Assembly (NCBI RefSeq): GCF_037038585.1
Contig: NW_027288749.1
Location: forward strand, 516,001 to 580,000
Direction of reading: 5' to 3'
From: Patagioenas fasciata
Taxonomy: Eukaryota; Chordata; Aves; Columbiformes; Columbidae
Length of the DNA: 64,000 nucleotides
The notes beneath the pieces were generated by a model. That model had not been told where the DNA came from. It did no database searches and was given only the letters and a program-made list of their open reading frames with translations. Shown piece after piece: positions 34,466-48,459 of this stretch (positions within the stretch are counted from its first letter, which is position 1; the number at the start of each line of letters is the position of its first letter). The translations under genes and the position numbers were made by a program.

Positions 34466-37400
34466 AACACCCACCTGATGACATCATGTGAAGAGCAACA
34501 GCAGCAATTTGCAGAATTCAGCTTCTTTGGGGAACTCAGAAATTGCTGAGCTGACACCAAGTCCTCCTGCGTCCCTGTTACCCGCAGAGTGCCCGCATCC
34601 TCACCACGGTAGCGGGCATTGTGACAAAGGTTCTATGTCAGCTGGGTGTGGCAGCCGAGCGCCCCCTAGGGGAGGGGGAGCCTGTCAGCCCCGGGCCTGT
34701 CACTGCTACTGTCTCCCCCCTCATCAGCGAGGCCTCTGAAAAGTTTCCAAAACATCCCCAGACTTGGGTCCAGCGTGGCCAAAATTCTCCAAGAGACAAG
34801 TCGGAAAAAAGGATATGGAACAAAGGGAGAAAGCGAAGGGAGCAAGCCAAAGGGAGGGAAGAGGAAAATCTAGTGCCGGGCTGCAGGTCTGAAATGGAGG
34901 AATGGAAAGACAAAAGCCAGGAAGCAGGAGAGTTTGAGAAAAGGAGAGAGGAAAGAAGAGACATGCAGCCAGACGAGGGGTTAGTGAGAGAGGCTGGCAC
35001 AGAGAACAGGATGAGAAGGAAATAAGGCAAGGCAAAATACGCCAAAGGACGTTTCCTTGCTTTATATTTTCTACCACATTCATCTGGAGACGAGGAGGAA
35101 AGCCATCAGACCTGATGGATTAGGCCCAATCAAAAACCCCGGCTACTTGAGACACTTAGACTAAGCCTAAAATGCAAAGATCTCTCCATAAGGATGGGTT
35201 TTATACTCTACTTCCACAATCTGCTGGGACTACAAAAGAATAAGCGGCAGATCTACTTAGGCTGAGTCACGGTGCTTTGCTCCTAAGACCATGCATACCA
35301 TGGGAATATTTCAGCATTTCTGCTCTGGTTTTCAGTGTATTACACCAAAACACCCACCTGATGACGTCATTGCAACAGCAACAGCAGCAATTTGCAGAAT
35401 TCAGCTTCTTTGGGGAACTCAGAAATTGCTGAGTTGACACCAAGTCCTGCTGTGTCCCTGTCACCCGCAGAGTGCCCGCATCCTCACCACGGTAGCGAGC
35501 ATTGTGACAAAGGTTCTATGTCAGCTGGGTGTGGCAGCCGAGCGCCCCCTAGGGGAGGGGGAGCCTGTCAGCCCCGGGCCTGTCACTGCCTGCTGTCCCC
35601 CCTGTCACCAGCGAGGCCTCTGGAAAGTTTCCAAAACATCCCCAGACTTGGGTCCAGCGTGGCCAAAAGTCTCCAAGAGACAAGTCGGAAAGAAGGATAT
35701 GGAACAGAGGGAGAAAGCGAAGAGAGCAAGTCAAAGGGAGGGAAGAGGAAAATCTAGTGCCGGGTTGCAGGACTGAAATGGAGGAATGGAAAGACAAAAG
35801 CCAGGAAGCAGGAGAGTTTGAGAAAAGGAGAGAGGAAAGAAGAGACATGCAGCCAGACGAGGGGTCAGTGAGAGAGGCTGGGACAGAGAACAGGATGAGA
35901 AAGAAATAAGGCAAGGCATGGCTGGGCCAAAGGACGTTTCCTTGCTTTATATTTTCTACCACATTCATCTGGAGACGAGGAGGAAAGCCATCAGACCTGA
36001 TGGATTAGGCCCAATCAAAAACCCCGGCTACTTGAGACACTTAGCCTAAAATGCAAAGATCTCTCCATAAGGATGGTTTTTATACTCTACTTCTACAATC
36101 TGCTGGCAGTACAAAAGAATAAGCGGCAGATCTACTTAGGCTGAGTCACGGTGCTTTGCTCCTAAAGGCCATGCATACCATGGGAATATTTCAGCATTTC
36201 TGCTCTGGTTTTCAGTGTATTACACCAAAACACCCACCTGATGACATCATTGCAACAGCAACAGCAGCAATTTGCAGAATTCAGCTTCTTTGGGGAACTG
36301 AGAACTTGCTGAGCTGACACCAAGTCCTGCTGTGTCCCTGTCACCCGCAGAGTGCCCGCATCCTCACCACGGTAGCGGGCATTGTGACAAAGGTTCTATG
36401 TCAGCTGGGTGTGGCAGCCGCGCGCCCCCTAGGGGAGGGGGAGCCTGTCAGCCCCGGGCCTGTCACTGCCTGCTGTCCCCCCTGTCAGCAGCGAGGCCTC
36501 TGGAAAGTTTCCAAAACATCCCGAGACTTGGGTCCAGCGTGGCCAAAAGTCTCCAAGAGACAAGTCGGAAAGAAGGATACGGAACAGAGGGAGAAAGCGA
36601 AGGGAGCAAGCCAAAGGGAGGGAAGAGGAAAATCTAGTGCCGGGTTGCAGGTCTGAAATGGAGGAATGGAAAGACAAAAGCCAGGAAGCAGGAGAGTTTG
36701 AGAAAAGGAGAGAGGAAAGAAGAGACATGCAGCCAGATGAGGGCTTAGTGAGAGAGGGTGGGACAGAGAACAGGATGAGAAGGAAATAAGGCAAGGCAAG
36801 GCTGGGCCAAAGGACGTTTCCTTGCTTTATATTTTCTACCACATTCATCTGGAGACGAGGAGGAAAGCCATCAGAGCTGATGGATTAGGCCTAATCAAAA
36901 ACCCCGGCTACTTGAGACACTTAGACTAAGCCTAATATGCAAAGATCTCTCCATAAGGATGGGTTTTCTACTCTACTTCCACAATCTGCTGGCAGTACAA
37001 AAGAATAAGCGGCAGATCTACTTAGGCTGAGTCACGGTGCTTTGCTCCTAAGACCATGCATACCATGGGAATATTTCAGCATTTCTGCTCTGGTTTTCAG
37101 TGTATTACACCAAAACACCCACCTGATGACGTCATTTCAAGAACAACAGCAGCAATTTGCAGAATTCAGCTTCTTTGGGGAACTCAGAAATTGCTGAGCT
37201 GACACCAAGTCCTGCTGTGTCCCTGTCACCCGCAGAGTGCCCGCATCCTCACCACGGTAGCGGGCATTGTGACAAAGGTTCTATGTCAGCTGGGTGTGGC
37301 AGCTGAGCGCCCCCTAGGGGAGGGGGAGCCTGTCAGCCCCGGGCCTGTCACTGCCTGCTGTCTCCCCCCTCAGCAGCGAGGCCTCTGAAAAGTTTCCAAA

Positions 37401-37977
37401 ACATCCCCAGACTTGGGTCCAGCGTGGCCAAAAGTCTCCAAGAGACAAATCGGAAAGAAGGATATGGAACAAAGGGAGAAAGCGAAGGGAGCAAGCCAAA
37501 GGGAGGGAAGAGAGAAAATCTAGTGCCGGGCTGCAGGACTGAAATGGAGGAATGGAAAGACAAAAGCCAGGAAGCAGGAGAGTTTGAGAAAAGGAGAGAG
37601 GAAAGAAGAGACATGCAGCCAGACGAGGGCTTAGTGAGACAGGCTGGGACAGAGAACAGGATGAGAAGGAAATAAGGCAAGGCAAGGCTGAGCCAAAGGA
37701 CGTTTCCTTGCTTTATATTTTCTACCACATTCATCTGGAGACGAGGAGGAAAGCCATCAGACCTGATGGATTAGGACCAAGCAAAAACCCCGGCTACTTG
37801 AGACACTTAGACTAAGCCTAAAATGCAAAGATCTCTCCATAAGGATGGGTTTTATACTCTACTTCCACAATCTGCTGGCAGTACAAAAGAATAAGCAGCA
37901 GATCTTCTTAGGCTGAGTCACGGTGCTTTGCTCCTAAGACCATGCATACCATGGGAATATTTCAGCATTTCTGCTCT

Positions 37978-37999
37978 TGGTGTAATACACTGAAAACCA
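37978..37999 (-). repeat. 22 bp micro-inversion, macrosatellite copy 9
   Basis: Identical inversion to 34444-34465, 3534 bp (four units) downstream. The host unit also shares CCTCCTGCGTCCCTGTTAC and CACTGCTACTGTCTCC with copies 5 and 12, so the inversion arose once and was spread by block duplication. Confidence 0.9.
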
Positions 38000-40631
38000 A
38001 ACACCCACCTGATGACATCATGTGAAGAGCAACAGCAGTAATTTGCAGAATTCAGCTTCTTTGGGGAACTCAGAAATTGCTGAGCTGACACCAAGTCCTC
38101 CTGCGTCCCTGTTACTCGCAGAGTGCCCGCATCCTCACCACGGTAGTGGGCATTGTGACAAAGGTTCTATGTCAGCTGGGTGTGGCAGCCGAGCGCCCCC
38201 TAGGGGAGGGGGAGCCTGTCAGCCCCGGGCCTGTCACTGCTACTGTCTCCCCCCTCATCAGCGAGGCCTCTGAAAAGTTTCCAAAACATCCCCAGACTTG
38301 GGTCCAGCGTGGCCAAAAGTCTCCAAGAGACAAGTCGGAAAAAAGGATATGGAACAAAGGGAGAAAGCGAAGGGAGCAAGCCAAAGGGAGGGAAGAGGAA
38401 AATCTAGTGCCGGGCTGCAGGTCTGAAATGGAGGAATGGAAAGACAAAAGCCAGGAAGCAGGAGAGTTTGAGAAAAGGAGAGAGGAAAGAAGAGACATGC
38501 AGCCAGACGAGGGGTTAGTGAGAGAGGCTGGCACAGAGAACAGGATGAGAAGGAAATAAGGCAAGGCAAAATACGCCAAAGGACGTTTCCTTGCTTTATA
38601 TTTTCTACCACATTCATCTGGAGACGAGGAGGAAAGCTATCAGACCTGATGGATTAGGCCCAATCAAAAACCCCGGCTACTTGAGACACTTAGACTAAAC
38701 CTAAAATGCAAAGATCTCTCCATAAGGATGGTTTTTATACTCTACTTCCACAATCTGCTGGCAGTACAAAAGAATAAGCGGCAGATCTACTTAGGCTGAG
38801 TCACGGTGCTTTGCTCCTAAGACCATGAATACCATGGGAATATTTCAGCATTTCTGCTCTGGTTTTCAGTGTATTACACCAAAACACCCACCTGATGACG
38901 TCATTTCAAGAACAACAGCAGCAATTTGCAGAATTCAGCTTCTTTGGGGAACTCAGAAATTGCTGAGTTGACACCAAGTCCTGCTGTGTCCCTGTCACCC
39001 GCAGAGTGCCCGCATCCTCACCACGGTAGCGAGCATTGTGACAAAGGTTCTATGTCAGCTGGGTGTGGCAGCCGAGCGCCCCCTAGGGGAGGGGGAGCCT
39101 GTCAGCCCCGGGCCTGTCACTGCCTGCTGTCCCCCCTGTCACCAGCGAGGCCTCTGGAAAGTTTCCAAAACATCCCCAGACTTGGGTCCAGCGTGGCCAA
39201 AAGTCTCCAAGAGACAAGTCGGAAAGAAGGATACGGAACAGAGGGAGAAAGCGAAGGGAGCAAGCCAAAGGGAGGGAAGAGGAAAATCTAGTGCCGGGTT
39301 GCAGGTCTGAAATGGAGGAATGGAAAGACAAAAGCCAGGAAGCAGGAGAGTTTGAGAAAAGGAGAGAGGAAAGAAGAGACATGCAGCCAGATGAGGGCTT
39401 AGTGAGAGAGGGTGGGACAGAGAACAGGATGAGAAGGAAATAAGGCAAGGCAAGGCTGGGCCAAAGGACGTTTCCTTGCTTTATATTTTCTACCACATTC
39501 ATCTGGAGACGAGGAGGAAAGCCATCAGAGCTGATGGATTAGGCCTAATCAAAAACCCCGGCTACTTGAGACACTTAGACTAAGCCTAATATGCAAAGAT
39601 CTCTCCATAAGGATGGGTTTTCTACTCTACTTCCACAATCTGCTGGCAGTACAAAAGAATAAGCGGCAGATCTACTTAGGCTGAGTCACGGTGCTTTGCT
39701 CCTAAGACCATGCATACCATGGGAATATTTCAGCATTTCTGCTCTGGTCTTCAGTGTATTACACCAAAACACCCACCTGATGACGTCATTTCAAGAACAA
39801 CAGCAGCAATTTGCAGAATTCAGCTTCTTTGGGGAACTCAGAAATTGCTGAGCTGACACCAAGTCCTGCTGTGTCCCTGTCACCCGCAGAGTGCCCGCAT
39901 CCTCACCACGGTAGCGGGCATTGTGACAAAGGTTCTATGTCAGCTGGGTGTGGCAGCTGAGCGCCCCCTAGGGGAGGGGGAGCCTGTCAGCCCCGGGCCT
40001 GTCACTGCCTGCTGTCTCCCCCCTCAGCAGCGAGGCCTCTGAAAAGTTTCCAAAACATCCCCAGACTTGGGTCCAGCGTGGCCAAAAGTCTCCAAGAGAC
40101 AAGTCGGAAAGAAGGGTATGGAACAAAGGGAGAAAGCGAAGGGAGCAAGCCAAAGGGAGGGAAGAGAGAAAATCTAGTGCCGGGCTGCAGGACTGAAATG
40201 GAGGAATGGAAAGACAAAAGCCAGGAAGCAGGAGAGTTTGAGAAAAGGAGAGAGGAAAGAAGAGACATGCAGCCAGACGAGGGGTCAGTGAGACAGGCTG
40301 GGACAGAGAACAGGATGAGAAGGAAATAAGGCAAGGCAAGGCTGAGCCAAAGGACGTTTCCTTGCTTTATATTTTCTACCACATTCATCTGGAGACGAGG
40401 AGGAAAGCCATCAGACCTGATGGATTAGGACCAAGCAAAAACCCCGGCTACTTGAGACACTTAGACTAAGCCTAAAATGCAAAGATCTCTCCATAAGGAT
40501 GGGTTTTATACTCTACTTCCACAATCTGCTGGCAGTACAAAAGAATAAGCAGCAGATCTCCTTAGGCTGAGTCACGGTGCTTTGCTCCTAAGACCATGCA
40601 TACCATGGGAATATTTCAGCATTTCTGCTCT

Positions 40632-40653
40632 TGGTGTAATACACTGAAAACCA
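40632..40653 (-). repeat. 22 bp micro-inversion, macrosatellite copy 12
   Basis: Third occurrence, 2654 bp (three units) after copy 9, with the same linked variants. It marks the start of the second three-unit block. Confidence 0.9.
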
Positions 40654-43600
40654 AACACCCACCTGATGACATCATGTGAAGAGCAACAGCAGCAATTTGC
40701 AGAATTCAGCTTCTTTGGGGAAATCAGAAATTGCTGAGCTGACACCAAGTCCTCCTGCGTCCCTGTTACTCGCAGAGTGCCCGCATCCTCACCACGGTAG
40801 CGGGCATTGTGACAAAGGTTCTATGTCAGCTGGGTGTGGCAGCCGAGCGCCCCCTAGGGGAGGGGGAGCCTGTCAGCCCCGGGCCTGTCACTGCTACTGT
40901 CTCCCCCCTCATCAGCGAGGCCTCTGAAAAGTTTCCAAAACATCCCCAGACTTGGGTCCAGCGTGGCCAAAAGTCTCCAAGAGACAAGTCGGAAAAAAGG
41001 ATATGGAACAAAGGGAGAAAGCGAAGGGAGCAAGCCAAAGGGAGGGAAGAGGAAAATCTAGTGCCGGGCTGCAGGTCTGAAATGGAGGAATGGAAAGACA
41101 AAAGCCAGGAAGCAGGAGAGTTTGAGAAAAGGAGAGAGGAAAGAAGAGACATGCAGCCAGACGAGGGGTTAGTGAGAGAGGCTGGCACAGAGAACAGGAT
41201 GAGAAGGAAATAAGGCAAGGCAAAATACGCCAAAGGACGTTTCCTTGCTTTATATTTTCTACCACATTCATCTGGAGACGAGGAGGAAAGCTATCAGACC
41301 TGATGGATTAGGCCCAATCAAAAACCCCGGCTACTTGAGACACTTAGACTAAACCTAAAATGCAAAGATCTCTCCATAAGGATGGGTTTTCTACTCTACT
41401 TCCACAATCTGCTGGCAGTACAAAAGAATAAGCGGCAGATCTACTTAGGCTGAGTCACGGTGCTTTGCTCCTAAGACCATGAATACCATGGGAATATTTC
41501 AGCATTTCTGCTCTGGTTTTCAGTGTATTACACCAAAACACCCACCTGATGACGTCATTTCAAGAACAACAGCAGCAATTTGCAGAATTCAGCTTCTTTG
41601 GGGAACTCAGAAATTGCTGAGTTGACACCAAGTCCTGCTGTGTCCCTGTCACCCGCAGAGTGCCCGCATCCTCACCACGGTAGCGAGCATTGTGACAAAG
41701 GTTCTATGTCAGCTGGGTGTGGCAGCCGAGCGCCCCCTAGGGGAGGGGGAGCCTGTCAGCCCCGGGCCTGTCACTGCCTGCTGTCCCCCCTGTCACCAGC
41801 GAGGCCTCTGGAAAGTTTCCAAAACATCCCCAGACTTGGGTCCAGCGTGGCCAAAAGTCTCCAAGAGACAAGTCGGAAAGAAGGATATGGAACAGAGGGA
41901 GAAAGCGAAGTGAGCAAGTCAAAGGGAGGGAAGAGGAAAATCTAGTGCCGGGTTGCAGGTCTGAAATGGAGGAATGGAAAGACAAAAGCCAGGAAGCAGG
42001 AGAGTTTGAGAAAAGGAGAGAGGAAAGAAGAGACATGCAGCCAGATGAGGGCTTAGTGAGAGAGGGTGGGACAGAGAACAGGATGAGAAGGAAATAAGGC
42101 AAGGCAAGGCTGGGCCAAAGGACGTTTCCTTGCTTTATATTTTCTACCACATTCATCTGGAAACGAGGAGGAAAGCTATCAGACCTGATGGATTAGGCCC
42201 AATCAAAAACCCCGGCTACTTGAGACACTTAGACTAAGCCTAATATGCAAAGATCTCTCCATAAGGATGGGTTTTCTACTCTACTTCCACAATCTGCTGG
42301 CAGTACAAAAGAATAAGCGGCAGATCTACTTAGGCTGAGTCACGGTGCTTTGCTCCTAAGACCATGCATACCATGGGAATATTTCAGCATTTCTGCTCTG
42401 GTTTTCAGTGTATTACACCAAAACACCCACCTGATGACGTCATTTCAAGAACAACAGCAGCAATTTGCAGAATTCAGCTTCTTTGGGGAACTCAGAAATT
42501 GCTGAGCTGACACCAAGTCCTGCTGTGTCCCTGTCACCCGCAGAGTGCCCGCATCCTCACCACGGTAGCGGGCATTGTGACAAAGGTTCTATGTCAGCTG
42601 GGTGTGGCAGCTGAGCGCCCCCTAGGGGAGGGGATGCCTGTCAGCCCCGGGCCTGTCACTGCCTGCTGTCTCCCCCCTCAGCAGCGAGGCCTCTGAAAAG
42701 TTTCCAAAACATCCCCAGACTTGGGTCCAGCGTGGCCAAAAGTCTCCAAGAGACAAGTCGGAAAGAAGGATATGGAACAAAGGGAGAAAGCGAAGGGAGC
42801 AAGCCAAAGGGAGGGAAGAGAGAAAATCTAGTGCCGGGCTGCAGGACTGAAATGGAGGAATGGAAAGACAAAAGCCAGGAAGCAGGAGAGTTTGAGAAAA
42901 GGAGAGAGGAAAGAAGAGACATGCAGCCAGACGAGGGCTTAGTGAGACAGGCTGGGACAGAGAACAGGATGAGAAGGAAATAAGGCAAGGCAAAATACGC
43001 CAAAGGACGTTTCCTTGCTTTATATTTTCTACCACATTCATCTGGAGACGAGAAGGAAAGCTAACAGACCTGATGGATTAGGCCCAATCAAAAACCCCGG
43101 CTACTTGAGACACTTAGACTAAGCCTAAAATGCAAAGATCTCTCCATAAGGATGGTTTTTATACTCTACTTCCACAATCTGCTGGCAGTACAAAAGAATA
43201 AGCGGCAGATCTACTTAGGCTGAGTCACGGTGCTTTGCTCCTAAGACCATGCATACCATGGGAATATTTCAGCATTTCTGCCCTGGTTTTCAGTGTATTA
43301 CACCAAAACACCCACCTGATGACATCATTACAAGAGCAACAGCAGCAATTTGCAGAATTCAGCTTCTTTGGGGAACTCAGAAATTGCTGAGCTGACACCA
43401 AGTCCTGCTGTGTCCCTGTCACCCACAGAGTGCCCGCATCCTCACCACGGTAGCGGGCATTGTGACAAAGGTTCTATGTCAGCTGGGTGTGGCAGCCGAG
43501 TGCCCCCTAGGGGAGGGGGAGCCTTTCAGCCCCGGGCCTGTCACTGCCTGCTGTCCCCCCTGTCAGCAGCGAGGCCTCTGGAAAGTTTCCAAAACATCCC

Positions 43601-46600
43601 CAGACTTGGGTCCAGCGTGGCCAAAAGTCTCCAAGAGACAAGTCGGAAAAGAGGATATGGAAGAAAGGGAGAAAGCGAAGGGAGCAAGCCAAAGGGAGGG
43701 AAGAGGAAAATCTAGTGCTGGGCTGCAGGACTGAAATGGAGGAATGGAAAGACAAAAGCCAGGAAGCAGGAGAGTTTGAGAAAAGGAGAGAGGAAAGAAG
43801 AGACAGGCAGCCAGACGAGGGGTTAGTGAGAGAGGCTGGGACAGAGAACAGGATGAGAAGGAAATAAGGCAAGGCAAGGCTGGGCCAAAGGACGTGTCCT
43901 TGCTTTATATTTTCTACCACATTCATCTGGAGACGAGGAGGAAAGCCATCAGACCTGATGGATTAGGCTCAATCAAAAACCCCGGCTACTTGAGATACTT
44001 AGACTAAGCCTAAAATGCAAAGATCTCTCTATAAGGATGGGTTTTCTACTCTACTTCCACAATCTGCTGGCAGTACAAGAGAATAAGCGGCAGATCTACT
44101 AAGGCTGAGTCACGGTGCTTTGCTCCTAAGACCATGCATACCATGGGAATGTTTCAGCATTTCTGCCCTCGTTTTCAGTGTATTACACCAAAACACCCAC
44201 CTGATGACGTCATGTGAAGAGCAACAGCAGCAATTTGCAGAATTCAGCTTCTTTGGGGAATTCAGAAATTGCTGAGCTGACACCAAGTCCTGCTGTGTCC
44301 CTGTCACCCGCAGAGTGCCCGCATCCTCACCACGGTAGCGGGCATTGTGACAAAGGTTCTATATCAGCTGGGTGTAGCAGCCGAGCGCCCCCTAGGGGAG
44401 GGGGAGTCTGTCAGCCCCGGGCCTGTCACTGCCTGCTGTCCCCCCGTCACCAGCGAGGCCTCGGAAATATTTCCAAAACATCCCCAGACTTGGGTCCAGC
44501 GTGGCCAAAAGTGTCCAAGAGACAAGTCGGAAAGAAGGATATGGAACAAAGGGAGAAAGTGAAGGGAGCAAGCCAAAGGGAGGGAAGAGGAAAATCTAGT
44601 GCTGGGCTGCAGGACTGAAATGGAGGAATGGAAAGACAAAAGCCAGGAAGCAGGAGAGTTTGAGAAAAGGAGAGAGGAAAGAAGAGACATGCAGCCAGAC
44701 GAGGGGTTAGTACAGAGGCTGGCACAGAGAACAGGATGAGAAGGAAATAAGGCAAGGCAAGGCTGGGCCAAAGGACGTTTCCTTGCTTTATATTTTCTAC
44801 CACATTCATCTGGAGACGAGGAGGAAAGCCATCAGACCTGATGGATTAGGCCCAATCAAAAACCCCGGCTGCTTGAGATACTTAGACTAAGCCTAAAATG
44901 CAAAGATCTCTCCATAAGGATGGGTTTTATACTCTACTTCCACAATCTGCTGGCAGTACAAAAGAATAAGCGGCAGATCTACTTAAGCTGAGTCACGGTG
45001 CTTTGCTCCTAAGACCATGCATACCATGGGAATATTTCAGCATTTCTGCCCTGGTTTTCAGTGTATTACACCAAAACACCCACCTGATGACGTCATTTCA
45101 AGAGCAACAGCAGCAATTTGCAGAATTCAGCTTCTTTGGGGAACTGAGAAATTGCTGAGCTGACACCAAGTCCTGCTGTGTCCCTGTCACCCGCAGAGTG
45201 CCCGCATCCTCACCACGGTAGCGGGCATTGTGACAAAGGTTCTTTGTCAGCTGGGTGTGGCAGCCGAGCGCCCCCTAGGGGAGGGGGAGCCTGTCAGCCC
45301 CGGGCCTGTCACTGCCTGCTGTCCCCCCTGTCAGCAGCGAGGCCTCTGAAAAGTTTCCAAAACATCCCCAGACTTGGGTCCAGCGCGGCCAAAAGTCTCC
45401 AAGAGACAAATCAGAAAAAAGGATATGGAAGAAAGGGAGAAAGCGAAGGGAGCAAGCCAAAGGGAGGGAAGAGGAAAATCTAGTGCGGGGCTGCAGGACT
45501 GAAATGGAGGAATGGAAAGACAAAAGCCAGGAAGCAGGAGAGTTTGAGAAAAGGAGAGAGGAAAGAAGAGACATGCAGCCAGACGAGGGGTTAGTGAGAG
45601 AGGCTGGCACAGAAAACAGGATGAGAAGGAAATAAGGCAAGGCAAGGCTGGGCCAAAGGACGTTTCCTTGCTTTATATTTTCTACCACATTCATCTGGAG
45701 ACGAGGAGGAAAGCCATCAGACCTGATGGATTAGGCCCAATCAAAAACCCCGGCTACTTGAGATACTTAGACTAAGCCTAAAATGCAAAGATCTCTCCAT
45801 AAGGATGGGTTTTATACTCTACTTCCACAATCTGCTGGCAGTACAAGAGAATAAGCGGCAGATCTACTAAGGCTGAGTCACGGTGCTTTGCTCCTAAGAC
45901 CATGCATACCATGGGTATATTTCATCATTTCTGACCTGGTTTTCAGTGTATTACACCAAAACACCCACCTGATGACGTCATTTCAAGAGCAACAGCAGCA
46001 ATTTGCAGGATTCAGCTTCTTTGGGGAACTGAGAAATTGCTGAGCTGACACCAAGTCCTGCTGTGTCCCTGTCACCCGCAGAGTGCCCGCATCCTCACCA
46101 CGGTAGCGGGCATTGTGACAAAGGTTCTATGTCAGCTGGGTGTGGCAGCCGAGCGCCCCCTAGGGGAGGGGGAGCCTGTCAGCCCCGGGCCTGTCACTGC
46201 CTGCTGTCTCCCCCCTCAGCAGCGAGGCCTCTGAAAAGTTTCCAAAACATCCCCAGACTTGGGTCCAGCGTGGCCAAAAGTCTCCAAGAGACAAGTCGGA
46301 AAGAAGGATATGGAACAAAGGGAGAAAGCGAAGGGAGCAAGCCAAAGGGAGGGAAGAGGAAAATCTAGTGCCGGGCTGCAGGACTGAAATGGAGGAATGG
46401 AAAGACAAAAGCCAGGAAGCAGGAGCGTTTGAGAAAAGGAGAGAGGAAAGAAGAGACATGCAGCCAGACGAGGGGTTAGTGAGAGAGGCTGGCACAGAGA
46501 ACAGGATGAGAAGGAAATAAGGCAAGACAAAATACGCCAAAGGACGTTTCCTTGCCTTATATTTTCTACCACATTCATCTGGAGACGAGGAGGAAAGCCA

Positions 46601-48459
46601 TCAGACCTGATGGATTAGGCCCAATCAAAAGCCCCGGCTACTTGAGACACTTAGACTAAGCCTAAAATGCAAAGATCTCTCCATAAGGATGGGTTTTATA
46701 CTCTACTTCCACTATCTGCTGGCAGTACAAAAGAATAAGCGGCAGATCTACTTAGGCTGAGTCACGGTGGTTTTGTGCAGAGACCATGCATACCATGGGA
46801 ATATTTCAGCATTTCTGCTCTGGTTTTCAGTGTATTACACCAAAACACCCACCTGATGACATCATGTCAAGAGCAACAGCAGCAATTTGCAGAATTCAGC
46901 TTCTTTGGGGAATTCAGAAATTGCTGAGCTGACAGCAAGTCCTGCTGTGTCCCTGTCACCCGCAGAGTGCCCGCATCCTCACCACGGTAGCGGGCATTGT
47001 GACAAAGGTTCTATGACAGCTGGGTGTGGCAGCCAAGCGCTCTCTAGGGGAGGGGGAGCCTGTCAGCCCCGGGCCTGTCACTGCCTGCTGTCCCCCCTGT
47101 CACCACCGAGGTCTCTGAAAAGTTTCCAAAACACCCCAGAATTGGGTCCAGCGTGGCCAAAAGTCTCCAAGAGACAAGTCGCAAAGAAGGATATTGAACA
47201 AATGGAGAAAGCGAAGGGAGCAAGCCAAAGGGAGGGAAGAGGAAAATCTAGTGCGGGGCTGCAGGACTGAAATGGAGGAATGGAAAGACAAAAGCCAGGA
47301 AGCAGGAGAGTTTGAGAAAAGGAGAGAGGAAAGAAGAGACAGGCAGCCAGATGAGGGGTAGTGAGAGAGGGTGGGACAGAGAATAGGATGAGAAGGAAAT
47401 AAGGCAAGGCAAGGCTGGGCCAAAGGACGTTTCCTTGCTTTAAATTTTCTACCACATTCATCTGGAGACGAGGAGGAAAGCCATCAGACCTGATGGATTA
47501 GGCCCAATCAAAAACCCCGGCTACTTGAGACACTTAGACCAAGCCTAAAATGCAAAGATCTCTCCATAAGGATGGGTTTTATACTCTACTTCCACAATCT
47601 GCTGGCAGTACAAGAGAATAAGCGGCAGATCTACTAAGGCTGAGTCACGGTACTTTGCTCCTAAGACCATGCATACCATGGGAATATTTCAGCATTTCTG
47701 CTCTGGTTTTCAGTGTATTACACCAAAACACCCACCTGATGACGTCATTTCAAGAACAACAGCAGCAATTTGCAGAATTCAGCTTCTTTGGGGAACTGAG
47801 AAATTGCTGAGCTGACACCAAGTCCTGCTGTGTCCCTGTCACCCGCAGAGTGCCCGCATCCTCACCACGGTAGCGGGCATTGTGACAAAGGTTCTATGTT
47901 AGATGGGTGTGGCAGCCGAGCGCCCCCTAGGGGAGGGGGAGCCTGTCAGCCCCGGGCCTGTCACTGCCTGCTGTCTCCCCCCTTAGCAGCGAGGCCTCTG
48001 AAAAGTTTCCAAAACATCCCCAGACTTGGGTCCAGCGTGGCCAAAAGTCTCCAAGAGACAAGTCAGAAAGAAGGATATGGAACAAAGGGAGAAAGCGAAG
48101 GGAGCAAGCCAAAGGGAGGGAAGAGGAAAATCTAGTGCTGGGCTGCAGGACTAAAATGGAGGAATGGAAAGACAAAAGCCAGGAAGCAGGAGCGTTTGAG
48201 AAAAGGAGAGAGGAAAGAAGAGACATGCAGCCAGACGAGGGGTTAGTGAGAGAGGCTGGCACAGAGAACAGGATGAGAAGGAAATAAGGCAAGACAAAAT
48301 ACGCCAAAGGACGTTTCCTTGCCTTATATTTTCTACCACATTCATCTGGAGACGAGGAGGAAAGCCATCAGACCTGATGGATTAGGCCCAATCAAAAACC
48401 CCGGCTACTTGAGACACTTAGACTAAGCCTAAAATGCAAAGATCTCTCCATAAGGATGG

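Larger units (their letters stand above)
34440..43300. repeat. Higher-order repeats of three and four macrosatellite units
   Basis: Unit variants recur in blocks: a four-unit block from about 34.44 kb (copies 5-8) and two three-unit blocks from about 37.98 and 40.63 kb (copies 9-11 and 12-14), the latter 2654 bp apart and nearly identical. Copy 10 has the left-half variants of copy 6 (GAGTTGACACC, TAGCGAGCATTG) and right-half variants of copy 7 (GGATACGGAACAG, GAGGGTGGGAC). This looks like an unequal crossover that shortened four units to three. Copy 13 switches from type 6 to type 7 at a later point. Confidence 0.75.
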
